A stretch of DNA of 64,000 nucleotides from Pelagibacterium flavum (GCF_025854335.1 NZ_CP107716.1:2349001-2413000); one strand, 5' to 3'; numbered from the stretch's first letter, positions 9,290 through 19,604 are shown. Translations and numbers: made by a program. The notes: generated by a model from the sequence alone, not told the origin.

Positions 9290-9772
9290 TCAATCCTCCA
9301 TCAGCAGCGCCTGCAGCGCCGCCATGGTCATGGCCGCGGCGGCCGCGCCGCCCCCCTTGTTCTGTTCGGACATTTTGGCGCGCGCCCAGGCCTGCGCCTC
9401 GTTTTCGACAGTCAGGATGCCATTGCCCAACGCCAGCCCGTCAGCGACGGCCAGATCCATCAAGGCGCGTGCGCTTTCACCCGAAACGATCTCGTAATGG
9501 GTGGTTTCTCCCCGAATGACGCAGCCGAGCGCGACATAGCCGTCATATTCGTCACCCTTGAGTTCGGACGCCATGGCAATTGCCGCGGGGATTTCCAGCG
9601 CGCCGGGAACGGTCAGCACCTCATAGGTGGCGCCGGCCTTGTCAAAGGCGGTCGTTGCGCCTTCGAGCAGTGCATCGGCGAGTTCGGTGTAAAAGCGGGC
9701 CTCGACGATGAGGTAATGCTGGCCTTCGGCCGAGCCGGGCGCAATCGCGAAAATGTCGCCAGAACTGGCCAT
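9290..9772 (-). CDS. ribH: 6,7-dimethyl-8-ribityllumazine synthase
   Basis: 160-residue lumazine synthase, the penultimate step of riboflavin synthesis, forming cage-like oligomers. Motifs: [21 protein letters not shown] (around residue 55), [12 protein letters not shown] with the catalytic His (about residue 92), and [12 protein letters not shown]. It lies between ribE and nusB. There is only a 60-nt gap to ribE, and I find no FMN riboswitch there. Confidence 0.97.
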   Translation of the reverse strand: MASSGDIFAIAPGSAEGQHYLIVEARFYTELADALLEGATTAFDKAGATYEVLTVPGALEIPAAIAMASELKGDEYDGYVALGCVIRGETTHYEIVSGESARALMDLAVADGLALGNGILTVENEAQAWARAKMSEQNKGGGAAAAAMTMAALQALLMED

Positions 9773-9832
9773 TGTTTAATCCTGTCGGGTTCAAAATGCA
9801 TCGCGCCATGCGTCAGCCGGCGCCACGCCAAT

Positions 9833-10438
9833 CTAGTGAGATTTCTCCATGAGGCGCGCGGCATAGCGCGCCATCAGGTCAACTTCAAGATTTACCGCAT
9901 CGCCCTCGGCATAATCAGGCCAGTTTGTTGCGGAAAGGGTGTGGGGGATCAGATGGACCGAAAAACGGTTCCCGTCCACCCAATTGACGGTCAGCGACGT
10001 GCCGTTGAGCGCCACTCCGCCCTTTTTTGCGATGAAAGGGGCCAGATCGGCCGGCGCTTCAAAGGTGAAGGTGATCTGGTCGCCGATGTCCTTGCGCTCC
10101 ACAATTGTCGCCAGCCCATCGACATGACCGGAAACGATGTGTCCGCCAAGTTCGTCGCCGACTTTGAGTGAACGCTCGAGATTGATGCGACGTCCCTCGG
10201 ACCAGTCCCCTACGCGCGTCACATCAAGCGTTTCTCGGGCCGCGAACACGTCAAACCAGTTCTGCCCGCCTTCGCTGCCCCTGTCGGTCACCGTCAGGCA
10301 GATGCCCTCGCACATGATCGAGGCGCCCAGATCGATGGTTTGGGGCTCATAGCGCGTGCCGATGCGGAGCTTGCGCCCGTCATTGCGGTCTTCGACCGAT
10401 AACAGCGTGCCGATGTCGGTGATGATGCCGGTAAACAT
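9833..10438 (-). CDS. ribE: Riboflavin synthase alpha chain
   Basis: 201-residue enzyme that dismutates two lumazines to riboflavin. It has two tandem lumazine-binding repeats (about residues 1-97 and 98-195), starting with MFTGIITDIGTL and with the second repeat around SGHVDGLATI. I prefer the ATG at 10438 because the protein then begins with the invariant MFTGI; the longer frame adds 13 unrelated residues. It starts 5 nt after the ribD stop. Confidence 0.96.
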   Translation of the reverse strand: MFTGIITDIGTLLSVEDRNDGRKLRIGTRYEPQTIDLGASIMCEGICLTVTDRGSEGGQNWFDVFAARETLDVTRVGDWSEGRRINLERSLKVGDELGGHIVSGHVDGLATIVERKDIGDQITFTFEAPADLAPFIAKKGGVALNGTSLTVNWVDGNRFSVHLIPHTLSATNWPDYAEGDAVNLEVDLMARYAARLMEKSH

Positions 10439-10443
10439 GGGGT

Positions 10444-11538
10444 TCAGACCTTCTCGAATGTGGTGAGCATATCGCACCCCAGCGCACGGCTTTCAACCGC
10501 GCTGAACCCCAACTGTGCCAAACGCTCCGGCAACGAGGTGTTAACAGTGGCGGCAATGCCCCCCTCGCCGACCTCCACATCGCCTTCTAGCAGATGAAAC
10601 CGGTCGATCAGTCCCGCATCGAGCAGCGCATCGTTGAGCCCTGCCCCGCCCTCAACCAGGATCCTGCCGATGCCCCTTGCGGCCAAAGCCTCCAGCGTGG
10701 CCCCGAGGTCCGGTCGCCCGTCCCGCCCGGTAACACCAATGACATTGCCATGCTGAGAAAGTGATTCAAGTCGAGTGTTTTCTGTAATGATTACAGTTTG
10801 TTGACGCGCAGTGGTCGCAAACAGATTCAGGCTCCCCGCCAGGTCAGACCGCCCCGCGACGACCACCCGCAGCGGCACCCTGCTCTCCAAACCGGCCAGC
10901 CGCACATTGAGCCTTGGATCGTCCAGCCGGGCCGTGGTTGCGCCCACCATCACCGCGTCGGACAAAGCGCGTTGCATATGCGTCCAGCGCCGTGCGTCTT
11001 CCCCGGTGACCGCCACATTGCCGCGATCGGCGCGCCCGATCATGCCGTCGCGCGACACGGCCAGCTTGGCAGCAACGAATGGCCGTCCACGCCGAATTCG
11101 CGAGATGAAACCCTCATGCAGCCCTTCGATGCATCGCAAATTCTTCCCTACAACGACGTCAAGCCCGGCATCGCGCATTTTTGCGATGCTCTGCCCGGCA
11201 GTGCGCAGGTCGGGATCGGACGCGCCGCATACGATTCGGGCGACACCCGATGCCAGCACAGCATCAACGCAGGGCGGAGTTTTGCCCCAGTGATTGCAGG
11301 GTTCGAGCGTCACATAGAGCGTCGCCCCCCTCGCCTGCTGTCCGGCCATGGCCAGCGCCTGCGGTTCGGCGTGGGGACGACCGCTGATGGCGGTCACGCC
11401 ACGACCCAACACCGTGCCATCGGGAGAAACGACGATGGCCCCAACCGTGGGGTTTTCCGCCGTTGTTCCACGATATGGCATGGCAATGCGGGCCGCAGCC
11501 TCGAGCCAGCGCAGATCGGCTGGCGAGAGTTCACTCAC
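10444..11538 (-). CDS. ribD: Bifunctional riboflavin deaminase/reductase RibD
   Basis: 364-residue bifunctional enzyme. The N-terminal cytidine-deaminase-like domain has a zinc site from His56-Ala-Glu58, Cys81 and Cys90 (HAE and [11 protein letters not shown]); the C-terminal reductase domain follows from about residue 150 ([17 protein letters not shown], then [14 protein letters not shown]). The GTG start overlaps the nrdR stop by 4 nt. Together with ribE and ribH it supplies most of the pathway; ribA and ribB are not in the window. Confidence 0.96.
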   Translation of the reverse strand: MSELSPADLRWLEAAARIAMPYRGTTAENPTVGAIVVSPDGTVLGRGVTAISGRPHAEPQALAMAGQQARGATLYVTLEPCNHWGKTPPCVDAVLASGVARIVCGASDPDLRTAGQSIAKMRDAGLDVVVGKNLRCIEGLHEGFISRIRRGRPFVAAKLAVSRDGMIGRADRGNVAVTGEDARRWTHMQRALSDAVMVGATTARLDDPRLNVRLAGLESRVPLRVVVAGRSDLAGSLNLFATTARQQTVIITENTRLESLSQHGNVIGVTGRDGRPDLGATLEALAARGIGRILVEGGAGLNDALLDAGLIDRFHLLEGDVEVGEGGIAATVNTSLPERLAQLGFSAVESRALGCDMLTTFEKV

Positions 11539-12005
11539 CCCCGGTCCTCGGGATCATCGGCGCCCATTTCGGTCAGGAACGACTGGAAATCGTCGGCGCT
11601 GGAGAAGTTCTTATAGACCGAGGCAAAGCGCACGAACGCCACGTCATCAAGGCCCTTGAGCCCTTCCATGACGTATTCGCCGATCTGGTCGGACGTCACT
11701 TCCACGTCGCCCACGCTTTCGAGCTGGCGGACCACCCCCGAAATCATCCGCTCAGCGGTCTCAGGGTCAACCTGACGTTTGCGCAAGGCGGTGTTGACCG
11801 AACGGGCCAGCTTTTCACGGTCGAAGGGGACCTTGCGGCCCGATTTCTTGACCACGATGAGATCGCGCAACTGCACGCGCTCGAACGTGGTGAACCGACC
11901 GCCGCAGCCGTTACAGACGCGGCGGCGGCGGATAGCGTTGGAATCCTCGGTGGGCCGGGAATCCTTGACTTGCGTATCGTCGTTCCCGCAATAGGGGCAG
12001 CGCAT
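11535..12005 (-). CDS. nrdR: Transcriptional repressor NrdR
   Basis: 156-residue repressor of ribonucleotide reductase genes that senses ATP/dATP. An N-terminal zinc ribbon (MRCPYCG with a second CNGCG pair near residue 32) is followed by an ATP-cone (about residues 49-139, [18 protein letters not shown]). It sits between glyA and ribD with 4-nt spacing or overlap on each side, the standard glyA-nrdR-ribD order. Confidence 0.97.
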   Translation of the reverse strand: MRCPYCGNDDTQVKDSRPTEDSNAIRRRRVCNGCGGRFTTFERVQLRDLIVVKKSGRKVPFDREKLARSVNTALRKRQVDPETAERMISGVVRQLESVGDVEVTSDQIGEYVMEGLKGLDDVAFVRFASVYKNFSSADDFQSFLTEMGADDPEDRG

Positions 12006-12009
12006 GGGC

Positions 12010-13308
<1,299 letters not shown>

Positions 13309-13404
13309 GGGCGGGCCCTCGACCTGTTGCGGAAAGATGCTGGTGGCAAGCAAGCGCGATCCGCATAGCACGGAGGCTCCTGCGATTCCAAGCGCAGATC
13401 GGCG

Positions 13405-13599
13405 CTAACGCCCCTCTAGCGCCTCTCTTTCGATCCGGCGGCGCAGCTTGGCCAGGGCGAGGTTCTTCATCTGCGCCTCGGTGGCCGTGATCGGCGCTAT
13501 TGCGACGACCTCGATGCCGGTCTCGACATCTATGGCCGCAACACGAATTTGGGGGCCGGCCTGACGGAACTCGAAAAGAACCTCGCGGCCTGCCCCCAT
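13405..13599 (-). CDS. Small conserved protein (DUF6898-like)
   Basis: 64-residue protein, MGAGREVLFEFRQAG then VAAIDVETGIEVVAIAP and a basic C-terminal helix (LALAKLRRRIERE). The ATG at 13599 has GGAG 9 nt upstream and avoids overlapping the L,D-transpeptidase; the longer frame to 13686 overlaps that gene's end by 62 nt. The pattern of a short beta-rich part plus a basic helix resembles the small alphaproteobacterial family I remember as DUF6898; the function is unknown. It is co-oriented between the transpeptidase and glyA. Confidence 0.65.
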   Translation of the reverse strand: MGAGREVLFEFRQAGPQIRVAAIDVETGIEVVAIAPITATEAQMKNLALAKLRRRIEREALEGR

Positions 13600-13624
13600 A
13601 TCAAAAATCTCCGCTCGAGCCGTA

Positions 13625-14890
13625 TCAGGCGCTGATTTCAGGGAAATCAACCTTGCCCTGGGCATCGTATTCGTAAACGTCGTCACGGAAGCTTACGACG
13701 CCGTTCCGGTTCGCCCAAGCGGTAAAGTAGGTCATGAAAATCGGTACGGGATTGGACACATCGGCGTCGATACGTTCGCCCGAGGCGAAGTTGGTATTGA
13801 CGTCGATGATGTCATAGCCGGAATCGCGCAATATCCAGGCGACGAACTCGGCCACGTTAGCAACGCGGACACAACCGGACGAATGGAACCGGGCGTTTTC
13901 CGAGAACAGGTCCTGTTGCGGCGTGTCGTGCAGATAGACAGCGTGCGGGTTGTGGAAATTGATCTTTACGTGGCCCATAGAGTTCTGGACACCGGGATCC
14001 TGACGGAACGTGTAATTTACCGCCTCCTCGGTCGACCAGTCGATAGCGCTCTGGGGCACTTCGTTGCCGCTGCCGTCGAAGATGCGGATCGAATATTCGT
14101 TGAGGTAGTTGGGGTTGTCGTTGACCAGCCTGATGATATCGCGGCGAATGATCGAAACCGGAACCGTCCAGTAAGGGTTGAAATTGATCTGGTGGATGCG
14201 GCTGCGCAAGATCGGGGTCTGGCGATCGATCTTGCCCACAACGGCCGTGTGCCGGCGCGCCACCTGCCCGCCTTCTGTCGCTTCGATGGCGGCGGCGGGG
14301 ATGTTGACGTTGACATACCGATCCTCGAGCTTGCCCTCCATGCGGCGAACGCGCTCGATGTTGAGCTTGATCTGGTTGAGGCGCGTGGAGGCCGGAACCT
14401 TCATTGCCCAATAGGTATATTCGTCGACCAAGCCGTTGATCTGCAGGCCGTGCCGTGCCTGAAAGCCGCGGACCGCGCCGTCAAGCTGCGCATCGAACTG
14501 GTCCGACAATGGCGTTTCGCGCGGCAAATCCCCCGTGTGGGCGAGATAGACGCGCAGATCGCGCACCGGAGCGCGGTCGGACCCAAGGCCAAGGCGGTAG
14601 ATGGTTTCGGGCACGTCGGGCCAGCCACCGATGGCGTTGAGGCGTTCGTAATATTCGGCGACGCGCTGGAGATTGTATTCGGTATCGACCGAAACGATCG
14701 GGTCGGTGCCGCCGATGGCGTTCATGGCGGTGCTGGAATTGAGCTCAAGCTCTTCCTGGGTCACCACCTTGCGGCCACCGCCGAAAAGCGATTGAGACAG
14801 GGCGGGCATCGGGAAAGCCGCCGTCGCCGCAAGGGCGGACAGACCCGTCACGACCGAACGCCGATTGAGTTTTCCTTTAAAATCGCGCAT
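13625..14890 (-). CDS. YkuD-type L,D-transpeptidase (LdtP-like)
   Basis: 421-residue periplasmic enzyme that makes 3-3 peptidoglycan cross-links or attaches proteins to the wall. The N terminus has a twin-arginine-like signal (NRRSVVTGLSALAATAAF). A peptidoglycan-binding-like segment (about residues 130-160, GAVRGFQARHGLQINGLVD) precedes the YkuD domain, with HDTPQQ and the catalytic SSGCVRV motif, Cys340. LdtR, its known activator in Liberibacter and rhizobia, is encoded about 250 bp upstream on the same strand, matching the characterised ldtR-ldtP arrangement. Confidence 0.92.
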   Translation of the reverse strand: MRDFKGKLNRRSVVTGLSALAATAAFPMPALSQSLFGGGRKVVTQEELELNSSTAMNAIGGTDPIVSVDTEYNLQRVAEYYERLNAIGGWPDVPETIYRLGLGSDRAPVRDLRVYLAHTGDLPRETPLSDQFDAQLDGAVRGFQARHGLQINGLVDEYTYWAMKVPASTRLNQIKLNIERVRRMEGKLEDRYVNVNIPAAAIEATEGGQVARRHTAVVGKIDRQTPILRSRIHQINFNPYWTVPVSIIRRDIIRLVNDNPNYLNEYSIRIFDGSGNEVPQSAIDWSTEEAVNYTFRQDPGVQNSMGHVKINFHNPHAVYLHDTPQQDLFSENARFHSSGCVRVANVAEFVAWILRDSGYDIIDVNTNFASGERIDADVSNPVPIFMTYFTAWANRNGVVSFRDDVYEYDAQGKVDFPEISA

Positions 14891-15075
14891 CGCGTAAGTT
14901 CACCTATCGAGAGAGCCTGGGAGCCGAGCGGTCCTTTTGCACGAAGGCGCTCAGGACCACAACGCCGCTCACCGGACTTTGACCACCCTATCTGGCCAAT
15001 GCATCCAATTAAAAATTCCGGGAGCGTCATATATCGACACCACGCCAGCTAGAAAGAGTTTGCGGCGCAAATGAG

Positions 15076-15101
15076 AAACGCCGGCCCTGGAGCCGGCGTT
15101 T
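15076..15101 (-). terminator. Terminator after ldtR
   Basis: AAACGCCGGC and GCCGGCGTTT pair over 10 bp with a 6-nt loop; on the minus strand the stem is followed by GTTTCTCATTT. It lies 40 nt past the ldtR stop and would separate ldtR from the transpeptidase gene, which therefore probably has its own promoter in 14891-15075. Confidence 0.7.
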
Positions 15102-15140
15102 GCGTTTCGAGTGTGGCGGCAATGCCACAAAAAGCGTTCT

Positions 15141-15641
15141 CTAGAGCTTGTAGAGGATCTGATCGACCCAGAAACGCTCGAGGCGCGAGAGGGCGGTGTT
15201 GAGGCCGGAAAAGTCCGATTCGCCCAGCCCACCGACCTTTTCGATCGAGTTGAGGTGGCGGTCGTAGAGCTCGTCGATCACCTCGGCGACCTCTTCGCCC
15301 TTGGGTGTGAGACGGATGCGCACCGAGCGGCGGTCGGTCTTTGAGCGCTCCTGGAAAATGTAGCCGGTATCGACCAATTTCTTGAGGTTATACGAGACGT
15401 TAGACCCCAGATAGTAGCCGCGGGTGCGAAGCTCGCCGGCTGTCAATTCGCTGTCGCCGATGTTGAACATCAAGAGAGCCTGGACCGGGTTGATGTCGTC
15501 CCATCCCATGCGGTCGAACTCGTCCTTGACCAGGTCCAAAAGCCGGCGGTGCAGGCGTTCGACGCGGGAGACGGCTTCGAGATAGAGCGGCTTCAGGCTC
15601 TTGGGTTCATCAGCCTTTGCAGCGGAAAGATTGTTAGCCAT
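15141..15641 (-). CDS. ldtR: MarR-family regulator LdtR
   Basis: 166-residue winged-helix regulator. The core includes LYLEAVSRVERLHRRLLDLV, INPVQALLMFNIGDSELTAG, the recognition region RGYYLGSNVSYNLKKLV and the wing SKTDRRSVRIRLTPKGEE; these match LdtR, a regulator of L,D-transpeptidase and osmotic-stress tolerance in Liberibacter and Sinorhizobium. The ATG at 15641, with a GTGAGG-type site upstream, gives the usual length. It lies between DUF6163 and the transpeptidase, all on the minus strand. Confidence 0.9.
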   Translation of the reverse strand: MANNLSAAKADEPKSLKPLYLEAVSRVERLHRRLLDLVKDEFDRMGWDDINPVQALLMFNIGDSELTAGELRTRGYYLGSNVSYNLKKLVDTGYIFQERSKTDRRSVRIRLTPKGEEVAEVIDELYDRHLNSIEKVGGLGESDFSGLNTALSRLERFWVDQILYKL

Positions 15642-15861
15642 TGGTTCTGCCTCACTGTATTTTTTTAGCGCGATTTTTCGCGTCTGTGAGGGCAATCTAG
15701 CGAGCTGCCGATAAGATCGGTTTAAGAGACACGCTTAATGGTATCTTACGGGGAAACTTGATGTTTTTAGGTTTTCAGTTCCTTACACCCGTATCGAAAA
15801 CTGTAACCTTTACGGCCCGTTACACCGCAAAGCCCCGGATGGCGTGACGCCCACTGGACCC

Positions 15862-15880
15862 CCGGTGGACTGTCCACCGG
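15862..15880 (-). terminator. Stem-loop after the DUF6163 gene
   Basis: CCGGTGGA-CTG-TCCACCGG, an 8-bp perfect stem with a 3-nt loop, starts 20 nt past the DUF6163 stop on the minus strand. There is no T-run, so it is a possible rather than demonstrated terminator. Confidence 0.45.
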
Positions 15881-15900
15881 AAGACGGGGAACGCCCACTG

Positions 15901-16290
15901 TTAATCGGCCAGTTGTCTTTGCGCCGAAAGCTGGGCGATGGCCAAAAGTCCAAAAGTTGCCAGCATGACCCCAAGTTTGAAGATAAAACTCCACAAACCC
16001 AAACTAACCCAATTGGTGCCCACCAGATAAAGGCCGATCTCGATGACCAGGGAGGCGGCGAGCATGATGGCGCCCCATGACGATCGGATCCACAGGCCGA
16101 CCGCCGCGAACAGGCGCATGAGGGCGAGGACTGAGAGCAGGACGAAGCCGGTTGTGCCGATGGCGGTGATGGGACTTGCCGAGCCGGCGCCCAGACCGAG
16201 CAGGCGCGCCGCGTCTCCGAGCCCGATGAACAGGCTGAGCAGACCAAGTATGCGGGCAACGAGCCCGAGCGGTTCGTTTCTGAAATCCAT
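15901..16290 (-). CDS. DUF6163 family membrane protein
   Basis: 129-residue protein with four predicted membrane helices (about residues 10-32, 42-62, 70-92, 98-122) and short polar ends. The stretches LGLLSLFIGLGDAARLLG and LWIRSSWGAIMLAASLVIEIGLYL match the DUF6163 family as I remember it, which in Hyphomicrobiales sits between ldtR and hemB exactly as here. Function unknown; an envelope-related role is inference from the ldtR neighbour. A GGGGGA site precedes the ATG. Confidence 0.8.
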   Translation of the reverse strand: MDFRNEPLGLVARILGLLSLFIGLGDAARLLGLGAGSASPITAIGTTGFVLLSVLALMRLFAAVGLWIRSSWGAIMLAASLVIEIGLYLVGTNWVSLGLWSFIFKLGVMLATFGLLAIAQLSAQRQLAD

Positions 16291-16441
16291 GGAACAATCC
16301 CCCGGTCGGCCAGAGCTAACGTGATTTGGGCGGATGGGACAAGGATTGATTGGCCGGCGCCTGCGTCGTCCGGCCCCTTTGCGTGGCGATTGCGGGCTGA
16401 TATTGAGCGGATCGACATTGTTTTTGGCGTGGCCTCGTTGT

Positions 16442-16475
16442 CTTCATCTGATTTGACCCGTCAAGTCAGATGAAG
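16442..16475. promoter_or_regulatory. Near-perfect 34-bp palindrome upstream of or overlapping hemB
   Basis: Two 16-nt arms (16442-16457 and 16460-16475) around a CC centre pair at 15 of 16 positions, the exception being T opposite G. The inner part reads TTGAC-CC-GTCAA. It lies in the divergent region between DUF6163 and hemB and covers the first in-frame hemB ATG (16470), which suggests that the real start is downstream. It could be an operator or an mRNA hairpin; the binding protein is unknown. Confidence 0.6.
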
Positions 16476-16502
16476 CGAGACACTATGCGGAGAAACGGAT
16501 CG

Positions 16503-17510
16503 ATGAGTTTTGAAAAGCACGACATGGAGTTTCTCGGTGGCCGGCGGCTGCGCAGGCCGCGCATGGCGGACTGGAGCCGCAGGATGGTGGCCGAGACCGT
16601 GCTGACTCCTGCCGATCTGATCTGGCCGATCTTCGTGATCGAGGGCCACAATGAACGCCAGCCGATCAAGACCATGCCGGGCGTGGAGCGCCTGAGCATC
16701 AATTTGGCGGTAGAGGCGGCCAAGGCGGCGCGTGCGGCGGGCATTCCCGCGTTGGCGCTGTTTCCCAACACCGACCCCTCCAAACGCAGCGAGGACGGCA
16801 TCGAGGCCACCAATCGCGACAATCTGGTGTGCCGCGCGCTCTCGGCCATCAAGGACGCGGTGCCCGATATCGGGCTGGTGGCCGATGTGGCGCTCGACCC
16901 CTATACCAGCCACGGTCATGACGGGGTGATGGCGGGCGAAGAAATCCTCAATGACGAAACGGTCTCGATCCTCGTCAAGCAAGCGCTGGTTCAGGCGCAA
17001 TCGGGGGCCGACGTGATTGCGCCGTCCGACATGATGGACGGGCGCATCGGGGCGATCCGGGGGGCGCTGGACGATGCGGGGTTTGAAAAGACCATTCTTC
17101 TTTCCTACGCCGCCAAATATGCCTCGGCCTTTTACGGCCCGTTCCGGGACGCGGTGGGGTCGGGAGCGCGGCTCAAGGGCACCAAGCTCTCCTATCAGAT
17201 GGACCCGGCCAATTCCGAAGACGCCATCCGCGAGGTGGAGCAGGATCTGGCCGAGGGCGCGGACTGGATCATGGTCAAGCCCGGCATGCCCTATCTCGAC
17301 ATCTGCCGCATGCTCAAAGACCGGTTCGACGTGCCGGTGTTTGCCTACCAGGTGTCGGGCGAATACGCGATGATCGCCCACGCGGCGCAAGCGGGCATTG
17401 TGGACCGCGAGGCGGCGATGGTTGAAAGCCTGATGGCTTTCAAGCGCGCGGGGTGCTCGGGCATCCTCACCTATTTCGCGTTGGATATGGCGCGGAAGAT
17501 CAACGGCTAG
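16503..17510 (+). CDS. hemB: Delta-aminolevulinic acid dehydratase (porphobilinogen synthase)
   Basis: 335-residue enzyme that condenses two 5-aminolevulinates to porphobilinogen in haem and corrin synthesis. Both active-site lysines are visible, Lys205 (SYAAKYAS) and Lys259 (IMVKPG). The metal-binding loop reads DVALDPYTSHGHDG, with Asp in place of the zinc cysteines, which is the Mg-dependent type. I chose the ATG at 16503, with GGAG 10 nt upstream; in-frame ATGs at 16485 and 16470 are alternatives, but the latter lies inside the palindrome. Confidence 0.95.
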   Translation: MSFEKHDMEFLGGRRLRRPRMADWSRRMVAETVLTPADLIWPIFVIEGHNERQPIKTMPGVERLSINLAVEAAKAARAAGIPALALFPNTDPSKRSEDGIEATNRDNLVCRALSAIKDAVPDIGLVADVALDPYTSHGHDGVMAGEEILNDETVSILVKQALVQAQSGADVIAPSDMMDGRIGAIRGALDDAGFEKTILLSYAAKYASAFYGPFRDAVGSGARLKGTKLSYQMDPANSEDAIREVEQDLAEGADWIMVKPGMPYLDICRMLKDRFDVPVFAYQVSGEYAMIAHAAQAGIVDREAAMVESLMAFKRAGCSGILTYFALDMARKING

Positions 17511-17784
17511 ACACCGGGTGGCGAAGGCCGTGGTTGTCCCCGGCCTATCGCCCCCGGATTATTGCCGAGGTCCATTGGGCAGTGAAAATGGAGCCGGTGT
17601 TACCCGACGCGCAGGGCCGCTATGGGGTGGTCAGCCGGTCGACCGCTTTCGTCCATTGTACTGCATAAGTGGACGTTTCGCGCGGCGGCAAGCTCCGGGG
17701 CTTTGCCCACTGGCCGTTTCCGGGCTCCAGGGCTCTTCAGCAAGCACCTTTCGCTTGTACGAGAGCTAAGGGGCGAGAGCAGGC

Positions 17785-18441
17785 TCAGGCCGCGTTCGAA
17801 GGACTTTGTTGTGCTGCGGTCGCACCGAGGCGCTTCGCCTGAGCGAGTCCTTCGCGGAGGTTCTCGGCCGCCAGTGGGCGCAGCGCCTCCATGGCAGGAG
17901 TCACGTCAGCCAAGGTGAGTTCGACCTCGACAGAAGTGAGGTCGAGTCCCCACTGGTCCTTCAGAATGCGCTGCAGGTAGGGTGTTGAGTGATCCCAACC
18001 ATGCCTGGGCGTTCCCGGACCGTATCCGCCACCACGTGCGGTCATGAGGTAACCAGGACGTCCCTCAAGTGGCCGCTTTGGACCGGGTACGAAGCGTGGC
18101 TCGGAAAGAACGAGGTCGATCCATGCCTTTGCATGGTGCGCAACTCCAAAATTGTAGAGCGGAATGGCGAAAAGGAACACGTCCGCGGAGATCAGCTCAT
18201 CGGCCAGTTCAGCGGCGAGCGCGCGCGCATTCTCCTGACCGGTTGTGAGTTGCTCGGGTGGTGTCCACATCGACGTTACGGCATCGCGCCACGCTGGCGC
18301 GGGCAGCGGGGTGGTACCCACCTCGCGATGGATTACGTCCGAGAAAGCGTCATCGGCGCCGGCAGCGAATGCGTCGGCTAGACTGCGGGTCACGGATTGG
18401 TCGGCGCGGATGGAGGCATCAAGACGGTAAAGTTTGGGCAT
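17785..18441 (-). CDS. FMN-dependent NADH-azoreductase (AzoR family)
   Basis: 218-residue flavodoxin-like quinone/azo reductase that protects against electrophilic quinones by two-electron reduction. Features: LDASIRADQSVTRSLADAF (phosphate-binding N terminus), ADVFLFAIPLYNFGVAHHAKAWIDLV, and the GGGYGPGTPRHGWDHSTPYLQ loop. It is divergent from an HxlR regulator with an inverted repeat between them, a layout like YodB/azoR1 in Bacillus. The C terminus (TAAQQSPSNAA) is unstructured. Confidence 0.88.
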   Translation of the reverse strand: MPKLYRLDASIRADQSVTRSLADAFAAGADDAFSDVIHREVGTTPLPAPAWRDAVTSMWTPPEQLTTGQENARALAAELADELISADVFLFAIPLYNFGVAHHAKAWIDLVLSEPRFVPGPKRPLEGRPGYLMTARGGGYGPGTPRHGWDHSTPYLQRILKDQWGLDLTSVEVELTLADVTPAMEALRPLAAENLREGLAQAKRLGATAAQQSPSNAA

Positions 18442-18469
18442 GGGCTGGCTTCCGGTTTGAGGTCATGGC

Positions 18470-18486
18470 AGTTACAATCAGTAACT
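18470..18486. promoter_or_regulatory. Candidate HxlR operator between azoreductase and hxlR
   Basis: AGTTAC-aatca-GTAACT is a perfect 6-5-6 inverted repeat in the divergent intergenic region, the size and place expected for a dimeric HxlR-type winged-helix repressor. One site could control both genes. Confidence 0.55.
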
Positions 18487-18553
18487 CACGAACCATATGT
18501 GCCTTGCTCAGAAGCTCTCAAGACGGCACTTTTTCGATACGGTGGTACCCAAA

Positions 18554-18928
18554 ATGAAACCAGACTCAGACCATGGCGACGTCACCTGCAAGTCGGTCCG
18601 CGACATATTTCCTGCCATCTCGTCCAAATGGGCCATGTCGATTGTGGAGCTTCTCGTCGAGCATCCCCGGCGCTTCTCCGACTTGAAACGCGCCCTCGGC
18701 GCGGTCACGCAGAAATCGCTCACAGCCGCATTGAGGGACCTTGAGCGAGACGGGTTGATTACGCGAATCGTCACTCCAACGATCCCACCTCGCGTTGACT
18801 ATGAGCTGACTGAGTTGGGGCGGTCTATGCTGAAGCCGGCCCTGGAAATGGCGCGTTGGGCGCTCGCGCACCGGCACGAAATCGGCCAGGCTCGCGAACG
18901 CTTCGCAACGAGGACCCAGCTCCTCTAG
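18554..18928 (+). CDS. HxlR-family transcriptional regulator
   Basis: 124-residue winged-helix regulator (from ATG 18554; an upstream ATG at 18497 would add 19 residues). It has the HxlR core: PAISSKWAMSIVELLVEHPRRFSDLKRAL, then QKSLTAALRDLERDGLITR and PPRVDYELTELGRSM. Its only cysteine is Cys12 (VTCKS), the N-terminal position used for thiol sensing of quinones/diamide in YodB and HypR. Divergent from the azoreductase, its probable target. Confidence 0.88.
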   Translation: MKPDSDHGDVTCKSVRDIFPAISSKWAMSIVELLVEHPRRFSDLKRALGAVTQKSLTAALRDLERDGLITRIVTPTIPPRVDYELTELGRSMLKPALEMARWALAHRHEIGQARERFATRTQLL

Positions 18929-19192
18929 ACAAGCGAGAGTGCCAGTTCGTCAGGGCGCTAGCAGGCGCAGACCAGGTGTGACCTGACATCGAATGATACT
19001 CGACGTGGCATCGATCAGGATCGCCTCCAAGCTGCAAGGTTGTTATCTACCTGATCGCTGCAACGTCCGCTTCAGGGGCGTGGCCGATCGCGTCCTGATG
19101 GCAAAGATTGTGTCGCTTCCAGTCCTTGCTCGCCGGCACCAAGCCGCAAATTTACATCACCCGGCCACTTCACCACCAACAGGCGCTTCCGC

Positions 19193-19597
19193 CTAGCCGG
19201 GCGGTGTCGAGAGGGTTTCGATGACGTGGCATTGGGCGATCCGGCCCTGGCGGCACTGGTCGAGCATGGTGGAGAGTTCGGCCTTTAGCGCGGTGAGGCG
19301 CGAAATGCGCAGTTCGATTTCGGCAAGGCGGCCCGAGGCGATGGCGTCGACCTGGGCGCAGGATTGGTCGGGGTTGTCCTGCAGGCCCAGCATGGCGCGG
19401 ATGGATTCGATTTCGAAGCCGAGTTGGCGGGCGTGGAGGATGAAGAACAGGCGGCGCACGCTTTCCTCGTCGTAAAGGCGACGATTGCCCCTCGTGCGCA
19501 CGGGCTGGGGCAACAGGCCGATCTGCTCGTAATAGCGGATGGTGGGAACCTTGACCCCGCTGCGCCGGGCCGCTTCGCCAATCGGAAAATTTTTCAT
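19193..19597 (-). CDS. MerR-family metal-responsive regulator (ZntR/CadR/PbrR-like)
   Basis: 134-residue MerR protein: helix-turn-helix with FPIGEAARRSGVKVPTIRYYEQIGLLP, a long dimer helix, and three cysteines placed like those of Zn/Cd/Pb sensors (Cys80, Cys115, Cys123). It is divergent from a cation transporter gene, whose promoter carries a MerR-type spacer dyad. The likely role is activating that exporter on divalent metal stress; the exact metal cannot be read from this. Confidence 0.88.
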   Translation of the reverse strand: MKNFPIGEAARRSGVKVPTIRYYEQIGLLPQPVRTRGNRRLYDEESVRRLFFILHARQLGFEIESIRAMLGLQDNPDQSCAQVDAIASGRLAEIELRISRLTALKAELSTMLDQCRQGRIAQCHVIETLSTPPG

Positions 19598-19604
19598 TTG
19601 CCGC

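Noticed and set aside
9773..9832. FMN riboswitch in the rib gene cluster
   Set aside because: The gap before ribH is only 60 nt and lacks the conserved RFN blocks; none is seen upstream of ribD either, since it overlaps nrdR.
17511..17784. Possible gene or remnant between hemB and the azoreductase
   Set aside because: Only short frames without ribosome sites or recognisable protein sequence; I see nothing supportable there.
18929..19192. Possible gene between the HxlR and MerR genes
   Set aside because: No frame with coding character; composition is slightly lower in GC than neighbours but no repeat or site is convincing.
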